This document shows, piece after piece, positions 13,348 to 26,575 of a stretch of 64,000 nt of DNA. Position numbers and translations under genes: made by a program. The notes beneath the pieces are model-generated. The model was not told the DNA's origin and did not search any database. It saw only the letters and a list, made by a program, of their open reading frames with translations. The DNA is from Henricia sp. BOLD:AAB3569. Its lineage: Eukaryota > Echinodermata > Asteroidea > Spinulosida > Echinasteridae. The stretch covers positions 248,001 through 312,000 of the forward strand of contig JBBELK010000011.1 of assembly GCA_037783545.1 (NCBI GenBank), written 5' to 3'. Each line of letters opens with the position of its first letter. The stretch's first letter is position 1.

Positions 13348-13687
13348 GGGGTACCGTGGCCGAGTGGTTTGGGTCACTCACTCGCAATACTTGGGTGAAA
13401 ACTTGGGGTTGCAGGTTCGATACTCAGCTGGGATACCCATGCCCTTGAGCAAGGCACTTACATGTAAACACACTTGCTCCATCCTTTGGAAGGGATGTAA
13501 AGCCGTTGGTCCAGTGTGTTAGGTAACGCACTTTAAAGACCCCAGAGCATTCTTTCGTAAAGAGCAAGGGGATTCCCCGGTGTCTCTGGCCATTTCTAAT
13601 TCTCCTGATGGGTTTCCTCATGCTTGCGAATCCTTTTTTTAAGGAATCCTTGGTTTCAGTACCAGAAAGAAATAATAATAATAATAA
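13348..13687 (+). mobile_element. tRNA-derived SINE, family S1 copy 1
   Basis: It begins GGGGTACCGTGGCCGAGTGG, a type II (Leu/Ser-like) tRNA head, with B-box GGTTCGA. A body follows with CCTTGAGCAAGGCACTTA and AGGGATGTAAAGCCGTTGG, then an AATAATAATAA tail. It has gained TACATGTA at 13459-13466 compared with other copies. Confidence 0.88.
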
Positions 13688-14150
13688 ACCAAGGAAGTGG
13701 ACGTTGATTCATCCTCTGTTCCATTTTAATCGCTTTCATTTTGATAATGTGTTATAATCATATCCAGTTTCATTAAACTACATGTGTGTAAGCATTAACA
13801 CAGAATAGAATGTGTAAGACTACCGGTATGTACCGTACATCTACTTGCTGTAGGCCTATTATGTCAAATCAAGACTTACTTTTTTATGGATATGTAGGAG
13901 TATACCGTATACAATGTACATATGTACGGTAGGTTGCGTGCTTGAATTGCGTGCCCATTTTAATTGATAACTACATGTACATGTGTACATACAGAAGCCA
14001 TTTGAATGTGATTTACATTTTGACAAGCCTTCGAGGGTACCGGTAGTCATCATTGTTATATTCACTGTAGCTTTTCTGTTTGCAGCAAGTACACTACATT
14101 ATGCTCAGAACTGAATTAAAAAGATATGCCCCAAAACTGAACGCCCTTCT

Positions 14151-14537
14151 AAAGGCCTGTCCGCATTGCAATTTTTGGGGAAACTTACCGGGACGATGGG
14201 TATTTTCCCCATTTTTAATCCAGTGCGGACAGCCTACCCACGGTAGGAAGTTTTCCTCTCAGTAACTTTACCCCGAGTCCAGGGGTTACTTTTCCTGGCC
14301 AACTGCTGCCCAGGAACTGTTTTTGAGACGATAAGTCACATTGAGTTGGTAAAAGCGCTCTGGAAGTGTATGTCCGGGCCATAAGGGTCATACTGTGAAG
14401 GGACACTGCGCATGCTCTCATACAGTCTTGGTAAAATTTTTCCAAATGCGGACAGCAGTAAAATTTAGCCATTTTTCATTTTACCATCATCTTGGTTTAA
14501 CCTCCCGAAAAACAAGTCCAATGTGGACACGGCTTAA
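14151..14537. mobile_element. MITE family H copy 1
   Basis: Ends AAAGGCCTGTCCGCATTG and the inverse of TTAAGCCGTGTCCACATTGG; interior with ACTGCTGCCCAGGAA and CGCATGCTCT. It has a plain TA at 14369 where the other two copies have 8-base palindromes. Confidence 0.85.
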
Positions 14538-15392
14538 AGCTCTTTTCATCTTCTGCAGTACAGATAATGCATGCGTTAGTTTACTGCACTCTAACCCTCA
14601 CATGTAGCATTTAAACTTTTGGTACATGTAGCTTTCCTGTAGAGTAACACATTAAGAACAGCATGACACTTAATAGCGTAAGTCACCCCCTGTGGTTATT
14701 ATGCAAAGAAACATATAAAAAGAACTAGGTTTATAGGTCACAGTTTGAAGCTTGGCTATAATGCAGTTTCTTGTACAACTGTGGACCATCCTTGTTCTGT
14801 GTAGTAGTTTCAACCACATAAGGCCTTTTCATACTATGAACATTCGACCCGTGTCGAAATCTACACGGTTCCACCCCGTGTAGACTTTTTAAAATTTCAA
14901 CACAGGTCCAATCGGCTACGTTTTTAAACAACTAAACGCAACACCGGAATTTTTTCTACACGTGTAAGGTTTCGACCCGTGTATCGTGCGATCGTTTCAC
15001 ACTACACACACAGCCGGCCGTCAGTTGACACGGGTCAATCGGAAAATCCCGCACATTGCATTGCGTCAAGTCATCTCATTCTCCAAATATTGCTATTTCT
15101 TGTTGTTCCATCGAGCTGGTTTTGGATAGAATTGTCAGCCCAATTGGCCAACATGTACATGTAGCAGCTTCAGGGTTTAATCATTTCTCCTCCATAAGTT
15201 CTCTCATCTCAATGAACATTCCATGAAGCCTTTATTTTTCAATCAGATAAATGTACTGCCTTTAATAAAGCGGCTCACGGTCAGATTGTGTTCACTGCAT
15301 TTTGCTTGATTAAACCCCAGGGTCCGTCACTGAGCAGACACTTAGCAGCGACTATTTGGCCACGTTACGTAGGCATTATTCAACTCTTAAGT

Positions 15393-15702
15393 GGCGTTCA
15401 CACTATCGTGGAAAAATCACCTTGCCGCACTGCGTTCACCACATTGCATGAGGACTCAATCGCCGATCTTTCCAAAATAAAAAAATAAACTCCGGTAACC
15501 TTGGGCTTCTCTGATACATTACTGGCTGCACGTTGGAAAGGTCAGCTCACCGCGGTCAAAGTTCAACAGAATTGAACTTTGACCCAGCTGAAAACGTTTT
15601 GCACGTCGCGACAGGCCGCACACAAGTGGCAAACCAGTTTCTGTACAAACCAATGGCACAGGCGCACGCAAAGACTTTTTTTTTCGCGATAGTGTGAACG
15701 CC
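15393..15702. mobile_element. MITE with perfect 16-bp inverted ends
   Basis: GGCGTTCACACTATCG at 15393-15408 and its exact inverse at 15687-15702. The interior is CpG-rich with no coding. Confidence 0.85.
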
Positions 15703-16635
15703 CCGTACATGTAGGCCTACATGTATGTGTGTTGGGATTCAGTGCTCAGTTAAACCTCATCCACACTGTGGTGAAATGCGACGGAAATGGTAACTGGCCA
15801 GTAATGGAATGGCCTAAGCAGCTCTTTGTTCGCTATAAGGAACCGCCACGATAACCAACACTTTTTATGGTCCATAATGTTCTTCATGATAGCGATTTTC
15901 ATGCGAGAGAACATGTCCTAGTACTTTCACACCTCAAAGGAAAGATAAATTAGTACCGGTATACAAGTTTTGCTGGGAGAAAGTCTCTTGAGAGGAAACA
16001 CACTTTTAAGAGTTGGATGGATCCGACTTCCGTTGTGAAACTCTGCAAGTATTGATCACAGATGGTGCATGGGACCGGCTCATGGTTCTGCCTAGTTATG
16101 CTAGCCCTAGTCTTGTTGGCAAGTGACAAGATGTCCCCCTGGGTTGGAATTCTGATGTGTTAAGGCAAGAGGAAGGGCGATAATTTGAGGAAGGGGGTAA
16201 GAAAGGGGTCTGCTTCAACTACAAGTGGACGATTTAAGCACTCTTTGAGTATGGCTACTGCAGAGGAGAGAAGGGACGTGTACTGTGTACTGTGTGCTTG
16301 TAACTGATGTTTTGGAATTAATTTAGGGACAGAATTTAGGAAAACATGATCTGAACCAAAAGAAAGCTTGCAATAAAGTACACCAGAGGAGGACAGACAT
16401 TGCCTCGGGGTAATGTCCCCCAGAGAGCCTCCTTAGCCCAGAAACACCTTCAACTGATCATAAGCGGCTTAACTTTGTTGTGTTAACACCTTTTTGATAC
16501 AGAATTATCCCTGCTTTACACTTTGTACATATGTAGGCCTACATTCAAGCTATGATCTCCATTCAAATTTCTAACTAGGACACAGCGTATAATCTCGTTT
16601 ATGTTGTAACCTCCATCTCTGGGGGTTGAGAAATC

Positions 16636-16761
16636 CATGCAAAGTAGGTCGCACATGCCAAATGGGTTGTACATGCCAAGTGGTTCACACATGTAAAGCG
16701 GGTCACACATGTAAAGCGGGTCACACATGTAAAGCGGGTCACACATGCAAAGCAGGTCGTA
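16636..16761. repeat. Minisatellite, 7 units of exactly 18 bp
   Basis: CATGTAAAGCGGGTCACA-type units start at 16636, 16654, 16672, 16690, 16708, 16726 and 16744; the middle ones are identical and the outer ones diverged. On the minus strand they read as an open LYMCDP hexapeptide repeat within a 93-codon frame that I do not accept as a gene. Confidence 0.9.
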
Positions 16762-18276
16762 ATGGGCCAAACATCTGGGAGGTTTCCATGGGATCACTTA
16801 AATGATTCAAACGTTTGGCAAATCAAGTAACTTTCCTGAATCGTTTATTAAAAACAGGTGCTGACTAGTTGAGGAAAAAAAATTGCGAGAAAATACGCGA
16901 ATTAGCGACAATTTTTAGTTGGAATCACACTGAATAAGTGAATTGGTACTTGGGTTTTCCACGCTAATGGGCCTATTTGAAAAATAAGTCAATAATTCCT
17001 TTCAGATGTCTTCAGTTTATCTCAAACTTAAAGAAATTCCCTTGTACTGTCTCAGGAGATAACTTTTGCCCAAAAAGGTAAGAAATAGCTGCCACAACAT
17101 ACATTTCTGAAAAGCTTGTGTACAAATTTACCCTTATACGTATGTAACTGTACACAACACATGCGGCGCGCGGATAGTCAGGTCAAGTCAACCGTTTTGA
17201 TTGTTCAAATTTTTAACACTTTTAACACTTAAAAATCGGAACAAATACGATAAAATCAGACTACGTGTAGTTGGCAGGTATACGTACCAATATCCCTAAC
17301 TTATTGTGAATAGTGTACAGTACTGGAAAGTCCAATAGTCCTGTGACATCCAATCAGACATGTAAACACGGGAGAGGTCAAAGGTCACCGGAGAACCAGG
17401 AATCATCAGGGACACCGCTGAGGGGTGCCTCCCAAAATAGACGCTACTCAGCAAGAGCTAATGAAGCCTTACCGGTACATACTGCACATGTAGCAGGGAT
17501 GGTACAATCTACCGGGGGTAAGGAATCGTATAATCGCTGCAGAAACCAGGCTAGATACCGGTATATTCCAGAAAGCTTGTTTTCCAAAGAGCTAAAGAAA
17601 ATTTGACTGTTACAAGCAAGATCATCAGTTTCTGGGTCATCCATATTACAGGAATTTTCAGTAAAAAGGGTGATATTCAGGGACAGGGACCCTAAAATTT
17701 GTGAACTTATCCATATATTGTTGATTTCGGTATTTTCCCTGCCACTTTGTATGAAATTTCATTTATATTTTCAAGTTCCTAATCACCACACACCTGCACT
17801 TTGCATCACTTTTCTAAGAAATCACAATCACGAAGCCATAGGGAGGCCCAACCTACTGTATAAGTAGGCATAAACTTGCTTCTAACCTTTACCCCAAAAG
17901 GCTAAGGTACACTAATAATGACATTAAAATCCCCTGCAACCATGTCATAACTCCTACGCCTTCAAGGAACTGACACTAATGGTGGGTACATGTATAAGAG
18001 ACCGAGTGAGCACTTTAGTATGAGAAATGTGAAACCTGTAAAGATTTGGAGGAGGGGCACTTGAAGCCTGAAGCTTGGTTTTTGCTTGTTCAGTTTTTAA
18101 ACATACAAAACAAGCCAGTGACTTTGAGTGTACCTTACTCATACTGTTATGAAAGTTGACTTGTGAGAATGTATGAAGACAACCAAAATGTACCAGTACA
18201 GGGCTATTTCAGTCCGTCAGTTACCTCTTGCTTTTGTGTAAGGTACACATGTAGATATAAACACCCAAGGCATGCG

Positions 18277-18525
18277 GTTTCTATTGAAGATCCGGAATTT
18301 TACCCATTAAACCCATTTGCCATTTGCCAGTAAATAGCAGGTTATGCAAAATTTCTACTGAGTCGCTCTATCCAGAAAATAGCCAAGCTTGCTGGCCTTC
18401 CATCACGCTTCGTGAGTTTGCCGGATAAAGGTCATATGCAGGGGTCAAGCACGTACATGTACACATTGGATTAGACATTTTCTCCTCTGTGTGCGCACTC
18501 GGGCAGAACGGTGTGTGTTTCTATT
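18277..18525. mobile_element. MITE family J copy 1
   Basis: GTTTCTATTGAAGATCCGGA starts it. It is similar, inverted, to 27157-27410, sharing the AGCAAGCT-region and CATTGGAT..GACCCCTG parts. A second J-like unit follows directly. Confidence 0.7.
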
Positions 18526-18691
18526 GGTGCTTACCAGATAAATTCCCCGGCATTTTCCTTCCTCGAGAAGGAAAATTGCCTGGGAAAATTACCCCCGCCA
18601 TTTACCGGAAAATAGCGGGTAAGACCTGTTTCTACTGAGCACATTTTCCGTCTTTTCCGGCATTATCCGGTAAATGGCTCTCAATAGAAAC
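18517..18691. mobile_element. J-related MITE, adjacent
   Basis: GTTTCTATTGGTG and the inverse of GTTTCTATTGAGAG bound a GC-poor interior rich in TTACCGG and TTTTCC repeats. Confidence 0.6.
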
Positions 18692-18983
18692 ACGCCCAGA
18701 GAGAATGGATGGAGACGACTCAAATTTTCCTAGACACCTAAACCTTTCTCTTAGTTTTGCATGGATACGTGCAAATGTAAGTGAAGTTACAAACACAATA
18801 TTCGGTATTGTGCCAAATCACCATGTACCGGGTATCTGCAATAAAGGCATTTCATTTTAATTCTTTGTATTTTTGAGTGGATTGGGATAGACTTGTGCTG
18901 AACTCAGACCGCAGTGATGTTCAGAGCAATACCTGATGCACCAATGGTTTTTGACCATGGTCAAACTAGGCCAAACCTTCCTT

Positions 18984-19407
18984 AAGCCGTGTCTGCATTG
19001 GACTTGTTTTTCGGCAGGTTTTACCGAGACGATTGCAAAATGAAAAATGACTAAATTTTACTGCGGTCTGTATTTGGACTTTTTTGACACAGGGAAGTTT
19101 TAACGAGACCATGGGAGAGCATGCGCAGTGTCCCTTGGCGGGATGACCTTTACAGCCCAGACATACATGTACGCTTCCAGAGGGATTTTACCGACTCGGA
19201 TGTGTCCGCATTGGACTTATCGTCTCTGGTAAAGTTCCCTGGTCAACTTTCCTGGGGAGCAGTTGGCCAGGAAAAGTAACCACTGGACTCGGGAAAAGTT
19301 ACTGAGAGGAAAACTTCCCAGGCTGTCTGCACTGGATTAAATTGGGAAAAGTACCCATCGTCTCAGTAAGTTTTCCCAAAAAAGGTCCAATGCGGACAGG
19401 CCTTTAA
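18984..19407. mobile_element. MITE family H copy 2 (inverted)
   Basis: GCCGTGTCTGCATTGGACTT starts it; TCCAATGCGGACAGGCC closes it. TTAA stands at or next to both edges. TACATGTA lies at 19164-19171. Confidence 0.85.
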
Positions 19408-22400
19408 AGTCCAGATGGTGTATGTATCTTCATGATACACACTCCCATTTTGGCATCACTAATCACCCACAGTGGCTGCACCTACATTGTACATGTATGT
19501 ACATGTACATGTACTCAACCATCCAATGTAACAATAACGATCCAATGTAACAATAACCCTGAATATTAACTTGCTCTCACTACACTATCAGAAAAGCCTC
19601 TAGATCTACCGGGTAGACAATTACAAAATTTAAGCCATAAAAGCTGTAAAGAAACCCTTTAATTAAAGGGTTGCTCCAGTTTTTAATGATACCCCGGTAG
19701 TTCAGGGCCCGAATTCCAGCTACATGTAGATATACTACATTTAGTACTACTAGACCACCGTACCTGTGACTCAAAGGTTTTTACCAGACCAAAGATATAA
19801 GATTGAGACTACAGCCAAGGAAAACATTTGGTGTTTAAATTGGGAAATAAATTTATACAAAATGCACTGAACCATTGGTCAAGTGCAGCACAAAAAGCAC
19901 TGATCCGAAGCTACCGGTACATGTACTAAGTGGATATTTTGAGCTCTGTATTTGCTATCCAATGGTTTGATACTCCTACAGTATGGTCTTAAAAAAGAAT
20001 TATGTTTAGCGTTAGCAAACACGTCATTTTTAACCTTGCGTAATTAAAGCTTTTAAGCTGTCAGAAAATGCATCAGTTAACATAAGACTTCACTTTATTG
20101 TTTGCTTCTTTGTGAGGAAATACCGGTAAGATTGTTAGAAAGAGCATGGAAGAAACATCACCGAAGCAAGATTGAAGAAGGCCTCATCATTGATGCAAAT
20201 TCCGACTGCACAATCAGGCCTGTTCTACACATTTTAACCAGTTAACACTGGGATTATTTTGAAAACATTGCTGTCCGTAGGTGCGGGTTTATTTCTAGTT
20301 GAAGCTTAGAGGAAGGAAAACAACTGAACTCATACATGTAACCATGCGCAATAAAATATTGTTGTTATGTCGATACACCGTCATTGTACACCCCAATGCC
20401 GCTTTGTTTTGCCCATTTTCCTTGTAAATTACTGCGAGTGTAGACGTCAAAAGCAGTAACAAGTGAATTTCTCCCAAACGTGTTCTAGTCCTTCGCTACA
20501 CACCAATGCGGAAATCTTGCCGTGTTTAAACGTCCTCGGCATCAAGTGGTTATGATACATTGTAAATATCAAATTGTTTTGTATCTGACAAGAAGTACAT
20601 TTACTTTGAGAGCCGCATTGGGCAGGCGATCTTACTCTTAGATTCATCTCAATGTTTAATTGGCCCTGTCTCTGCCTGGATTAACGTCTATGATTAATGA
20701 TAGCTGGAGAGGACATGTACATCCCGACTAATAAAATGTGTCTGGGATTTCAAATGGATAAATCATCAAATTGTTGCTAATGAATTGCAGAGGAGTTCTG
20801 CATGCAACACCAAACATTCTCTGCAACTTAATACTGGAACATAATCCAGTCTTGATTGCTACTAACAAGGGAGTAATCTATCATCTGGTGTTATGGGTGT
20901 TGTTTGTTGTGCTTGCGTGCAGACGGCTTGACCAACAGATAAAGGGAAAGACAAAACCAAATTATCTTTTTTTTTCTACAATCTCTGACCCACTTTTTTG
21001 TTTGTGAAACTTAAACCATATTCCCACACATGCTCCTGTGCTACAGATCTTTTTGTTTGCACACGGTAAGTTGGTGTACTTTTTGAGGTCAACAACTACC
21101 CAATATCTCTGGAAATCTCGATGACCTATAGATTCTTTTCTTTTATCAGCCCTTTTCTATTCATTCCAATGTTAAACTATCTTTAAAGGCAGTATACATG
21201 ATTGGTAATCTCGAAAATCAGAAATGTTCACAGATTTACGCCTAACTTACACAATATAAACATGACTGTAGAAAACTTTCCCCTGAAATGGTTTTGTCTA
21301 AAGTCTTATAGTCTTTATGAGTAAAACAATTAGTTTTCGTCTCATGAGACGAAAATTCAATTTGCCCCAAAACCATTTCGCCCAAGTGCCATTTCGCCCC
21401 AAACCACTTCGCCCGAGTGCCCCAAAACCACTTCGTGTACAGGCCGTGGTTCAGGGCAAAATGGTTCAGGGCGAAATGGTTTTGGGACGAAATGACTGCA
21501 AACCCTTTTTTGACTGTTTTCTCAAAAGTTAGACAAAGTACGGAGCTGGTTTTTGCTCAGGTTGGTTTTAATCATGCATATCTTCAATCACGCAGGGGGA
21601 TAAAACTATTTGTAATCATGTATACTATCTTTAAGTTGTGTAATTTGAATCACATGTCAGCTGATGAGTTTTGCGATAGCAGAACTGCTTTTTATTTCAC
21701 GTGGTTTACAACATTTACTGGCATTTTGGATGGACCTTTATACTAAACCTTGAACTCGCAGTGCAGTGTATACTGTTATTGTACCTGATCTAACTTATTT
21801 GATTAAGGAAGATACATTATTGCAATATTAAGACATCCTCAATTCCATCAATAACAGAGTCATTTGCATAATTCACTACTATCCTTTACATAATTATTTG
21901 ACAGATGTATGAGGCATTGGAACTTCAAGGACATGAGATCATGTTATAGGAGGAACATTGACTGACTAAATAATAGTGATTACGTAGAACATTGACTGGG
22001 ACATGAAGAAGGATTAAAAGGGGAATGTCTTAGGGTCAAGGGTACTGGCAGCTGTCTGAAGTGACTCCTCAGACAGACAGAAGAAAGAAAGAAGGAGAAT
22101 TCCAAGACGAGTTTGGTGTCTTACTCCAGGAGAGACCACCGTGATGAAACAGCAGGAGGTGCTTGTATTGAGAAACCAGCAAGCTCCATGGCTTTGTTTT
22201 CTTAAAGAAACCAAGCTTTCTTGAGGCCATTGATGAGGACAGGAATGTTTTGCATTGTACAGCAGGATTGTCATTCCATTTGCTTCATGTTATGGACATT
22301 TCTTCTAGCATTTTAAGTCAATCATAATCAGCATGGAACATGTCTTATGAATGATAATACTCTGAGCCTACACATACATGTACAGTGTGTAAGAAAGAAA

Positions 22401-23484
22401 ATTATTTCAAACTGCACGTACATGTACATGTACAATGAGGGATCAATATTTCAACTACCATTGTCCAAAGGCAACACAGACAGGCCATTGTAGATTTTAC
22501 AGTTATATAAATGATAAAGAACTGACTTTTGTTTTAGTGCTTTTTAGCAAACAATCGAACTGGATCATACTTGCAACAAACATTTTGCAATTTTATTTTC
22601 AGAAAATCTGGCTTTTTGTAATTTCCACAAAATTGCAATGAATGCATTTATCCATACCGGTAGCTTTAACAAAATTGTCAAATAATTTCCCAAAATTAGT
22701 GATGCTCTTCAAATTGTTTCCAAACACTGGGAGAAGAAAATGAAGAGAACAAATTCAGAAAAAAAGAATAATTCTGGTATTCCTGGGAGGGGAGGGAATT
22801 TGGGGAAGGGGAGTTTGGGGGATTGGGAAGGGGAGGGGCAATACTTTGCTGAACAGTGAACACCACATGGGATACATGAAAAGAAAGATCCAAACAAGAT
22901 TGCTTGCTAGTGACAGTGTCATTGTATTCCAACATGAGAACAGTACCGTACTACAGGCTTCAAGCATTTCAAACTTGATTTGGCAACGAATCTCCGAGGT
23001 AAGTGGGAGGGTAATTTGCTCAAATTGGGCACTTTTCTCAATTTGGTTCAAAGCAACCAGTCTCATATCCCTCCCTATGGGGAAGGCAATTGAATGAACT
23101 CGACCTTTCTCAGTGATTCTCAATGGAACGTGGGTACTCCTAGCTCAGTCCAAAATGCAATATATGCCTAACAGGATTCATGAAAAGAACGCTAAGTTCC
23201 TTAATTTGCTTTTAAGGCTTTTTCTTTCTCTTTCAGTCACTGGTGCCCGGTAAGGTCAAGGAGAATACCAAGGTCATGTGACTACAGGTGACTGGAGAAC
23301 AGGCAAATTATGTAATTGGATTAAAGGCAACCAGGGACCAATGGATACCAGGCAATTTGAGCTTACTGTGATCTTGCAGTTGGTTGGTGGCTGTTTTTGC
23401 TTGAGTACATACATGTAGGCCTACACCATATGATACAGTATTATGGGTAGGCCTACGGTACCTACAGTGTACGTACACACAATA
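19408..23484. other. Non-coding stretch, no gene recognised
   Basis: One hairpin at 21360-21500; otherwise nothing I can name. Low-complexity purine runs lie near 22780-22840. Confidence 0.6.
21360..21500. repeat. Hairpin of CCCCAAAACCATTTCGCCC type
   Basis: CCCCAAAACCATTTCGCCCA is inverted at about 21467-21492 (GGGCGAAATGGTTTTGGGAC). Sub-repeats of CATTTCGCCC lie between. It is probably a small MITE. Confidence 0.65.
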
Positions 23485-23705
23485 GGGCTTTTTCCAATAG
23501 AACAACAATCCCCGCGGCGAACTCGCCCTGGGGTGACTCACCCCCAAGGTCAACCCCGCTTCGATTCACACTTGTTCTGAATCGAACTCACCCTGGAGAT
23601 CAGCACCTCGTCCCTCACTTGAACAAGTGAAAACTCGCCCCTGTCCCTTTTCCCACTACCTTTCTCGCCCGGGGAAAGTGTCTCGCCCCGGGGCCAACAT
23701 TTTCA
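23485..23705. mobile_element. Fragment of a CTCGCCC-rich element
   Basis: GGGCTTTTTCCAATAGA start, then repeated CTCGCCC/CTCACCC motifs. A related half lies at about 27660-27780. The second terminus is not clear. Confidence 0.45.
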
Positions 23706-24778
23706 ACCCTTATAATTCTTATAATTAGCTAAAAAGCCATTTAGTATTACGTTATTATTCAGTGTTAGCTCATGTATTTCTGTGTATTGGAGATATCTAA
23801 TGAATGTACATGAACATGCACTGACTAACGGTACAGAAAGCAGCTGGTTCACAGCCAATATCTGACACATACATGTAGTATTTCCTGGGCGTGTCTGGAC
23901 ATGACTCCTGTAGGAAAGTCTTCCTGTAATGCATGCTTTGCTCACTTGCAGTAATAATTAATTTTGACTCGTGTTGGAACAAAGAGATATTCTTCAGAAG
24001 AGACTTTGGCACTATAAAACCATTGCACTGGCAGCCATATAACAGGGCAGGAAATTCGTCACTGAAAGGGCGCTGCCATTTGTGTTTTTGGAGGAGTCTT
24101 TTGGAGTATAAAAAGGGCACTTCCATTGAAAAATTAAAAAGTCTATGGCAAAATTGCAAAAGGGCACCAAGGCCAAACCAGGGGCAACGGAGGCAGTGGC
24201 CTCTGTGAATTTCCAGCGCTGATATAAGGGGGAGATTTTCATATTTAAATGTGACAATGGAAACACCAAGTGCCTAATCAAATGTGGTGTCCATCTAAAC
24301 CTACATGTGTACCCTTTGAGGACAAGATACACTGTATGAGAATAATGTAATACCGCACACCAAAACCTGTTTTTAGCATACATACACGTACAGAACCGGA
24401 TACATTTGGCTTTCAAGCCTGAGAAGATTTGTGTGTGATCAAAAAAAAATAATGTAAAAACCACATGCATCGCGTGCCATGTATACCGTAAAACAGTAAT
24501 TCTGCTTATACGAGTATAGATCCCTTATAATATGTAGTTCATGTCAACTGACCCATCCACCTCCCGCACCCCTGCAACCCCCGCACCGCCCCCTCCCCCT
24601 CCCCCACACCCCCAAAAAAGGTTTACATCTGTTATAATTGCTGTTGTCAGGATGTGGTGCAATCTACTATACATGTATACGCAAAGTCTGCAGCATGGGC
24701 ATATTTCATCATGAGTTGGTACATGTATGGTGTATGTACCAGTACATTCATCTCATTCAGGAAAGGTTGTGGGGAAAC

Positions 24779-25201
24779 TAAAGCCCTGTCTGCATTGGAC
24801 TTTTTTGGTCAAACTTGCCGAGACGATGGGTCACTTTTCCCATTTTAAGTCCAATGCGGACAGCCCAAGAAGTTTTCTCAGTAACTTTTTCCTGAGTCCA
24901 GTGGTTAATTTTCCTGGCCAACTGCTGCCCAGGAAAATTGACCAGGTAACTTTTCCCGAGACGATAAGTCCAATGCAGACACATCGAGTCGGTAAAAGCG
25001 CTCTTGAAGCGTACCGGTACGTCCGGGCCGTGAAGGTCAAACTGGAAAGGGACACTGCGCATGCTCTTCCACGGTCTCGGTAAATTTTACTGTACTGAAA
25101 AAGTCCAAAAGCAGACAGCAGTAAAATTGAGCCATTTTTCATTTTATCATCGTCTCGGTAAAACCTCCCGAACAACAAGTCCAATGCGGACACAGCTTTA
25201 G
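24779..25201. mobile_element. MITE family H copy 3
   Basis: TAAAGCCCTGTCTGCATTGG starts it and TCCAATGCGGACACAGCTTT ends it. TACCGGTA lies at 25012-25019. Confidence 0.85.
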
Positions 25202-25914
25202 TTGAACAACAATTACTGTTAATTCTGACAATGTTCAGAATTATGCACATGTTCCCCCGTGTACAAATGCCTATACAGTGGTGGTTCCCAGATTAATGTT
25301 GCAACAACTCATAGGGTAACTAGTGGAATGGGTACCGGTAAACAGCACCACTAAATGTACGGTCGTCAAATTTTTAGTTTTAAGGAGATGGATTGCTCTC
25401 ATCACTTTTTAGGTGCCCCTTTAAAACACTGCCTCTGGGCTTGGCTTGGATGCCCCTTTAAGGACCACATTCTATCTTGATAATTCCTAGAACTTTCCTC
25501 ACATTTCAAAACAGCAAATTTGCCTGCTACAAGCATGACTACAGGTAGCATGACTACAGCAGGAGTAGCATACTCTTCTTTTTTTTTAATCCAAGAAAAT
25601 GTCTACCAAACAGCCCAAAACAAGCCACTGAATGGCATCTCTTTAGATTTGGGCAAGCTGCATGTGCGTGACTTAAATAGACCTTAATGAGCTAACCCCA
25701 ATAGTACTTGACCATTTGGACCAGACCCTTCGCCCCCCTGGCAATTGTTTATGGTGTTTATAAATCAATGTTCAGATTGAGCATGTGCACCAGTTGGGTT
25801 TAAAGATGCACTCTGCCACGGATTAGGGAATTTTGGTGATAAAAATCACCTCTGGCATTACAACTCACATAAAGACAGCTGGCATGTTTCTTTAAAAATA
25901 TGTCAGCTGACTGA

Positions 25915-25995
25915 GAGGCGTGTGGCTCTCAGAAAAGCTGGTTGGTTTCTTTGTGTTTCGAACATTTTGCTTCGTTTGTCATCAGGAGACCATGG
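25915..25995 (+). repeat. Dispersed repeat fragment shared with 44970-45095
   Basis: GTTTGCTTCGTTTGTCATCAGGAGACCA-type text (key words TTTGCTTCG, TCATCAGGAGACCA) and AGAAAAGCTGGTTGGTTTC occur in both places. The 45-kb copy adds inverted flanks with AAACCAACC and AGCCACACT. Confidence 0.6.
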
Positions 25996-26575
25996 CCGGA
26001 TTGCAATATGCAGGCTTAGACCGGTCTATACATTTACATTGTAGGCTTAGCTGGCTAACGCGGCGTCCACTAAGACCAGTCGAGTACAATTATAGCCTAC
26101 TAGTACTTGCAATATCTTGGTCTTAAAATAAGACCGGTCTAAAAATTAAAGCCCGAGGCGAGCAGGCTATTATCGGTCTATAATTTTTGAATATGGCGCT
26201 ACATCTCGTTATTTTTTATGAAAGAAGACAAAGAACGTTGTGAAATCATAATACACATTGTCCATTAGTGCCTTTTTAGTGATATTTGATAATTTCGTCA
26301 GTTTCTTGCAAATTATGTGGAAGCGCACGCATCATCAAGTGGCTTTGTGAGGACGTTACTATCTTTGGTGTGAATCACGTACCCAAGTAAGTATAGCCGG
26401 CTGCAACACTTTTCGTTAAGACATGTGTGTTTCTGCTGGCGCAGTCGTACTTTAGTTAGACTGGTTTATTATGGGCTAAACCAGCGACTTAGCCGAGACG
26501 TGGCTAAGTTGGATAGCCGGCTATAAAAGACTGGTCTTAGACCAGTGGCTAAGTCGATTTTATTGCAATCCGCCC
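25994..26575. mobile_element. MITE, about 580 bp, GGSCGGATTGCAATA ends
   Basis: GGCCGGATTGCAATA on the left and the inverse GGGCGGATTGCAATA on the right. Both flanks carry GCTTAGACCGGTCT / CTTAGCCACTGGTCT sub-repeats, and more AGACCGGTCT palindromes lie inside. Confidence 0.75.

Noticed and set aside
16516-16797. Repeat protein gene with LYMCDP units
   Set aside because: The frame follows from the 18-bp minisatellite period; no other coding signs.
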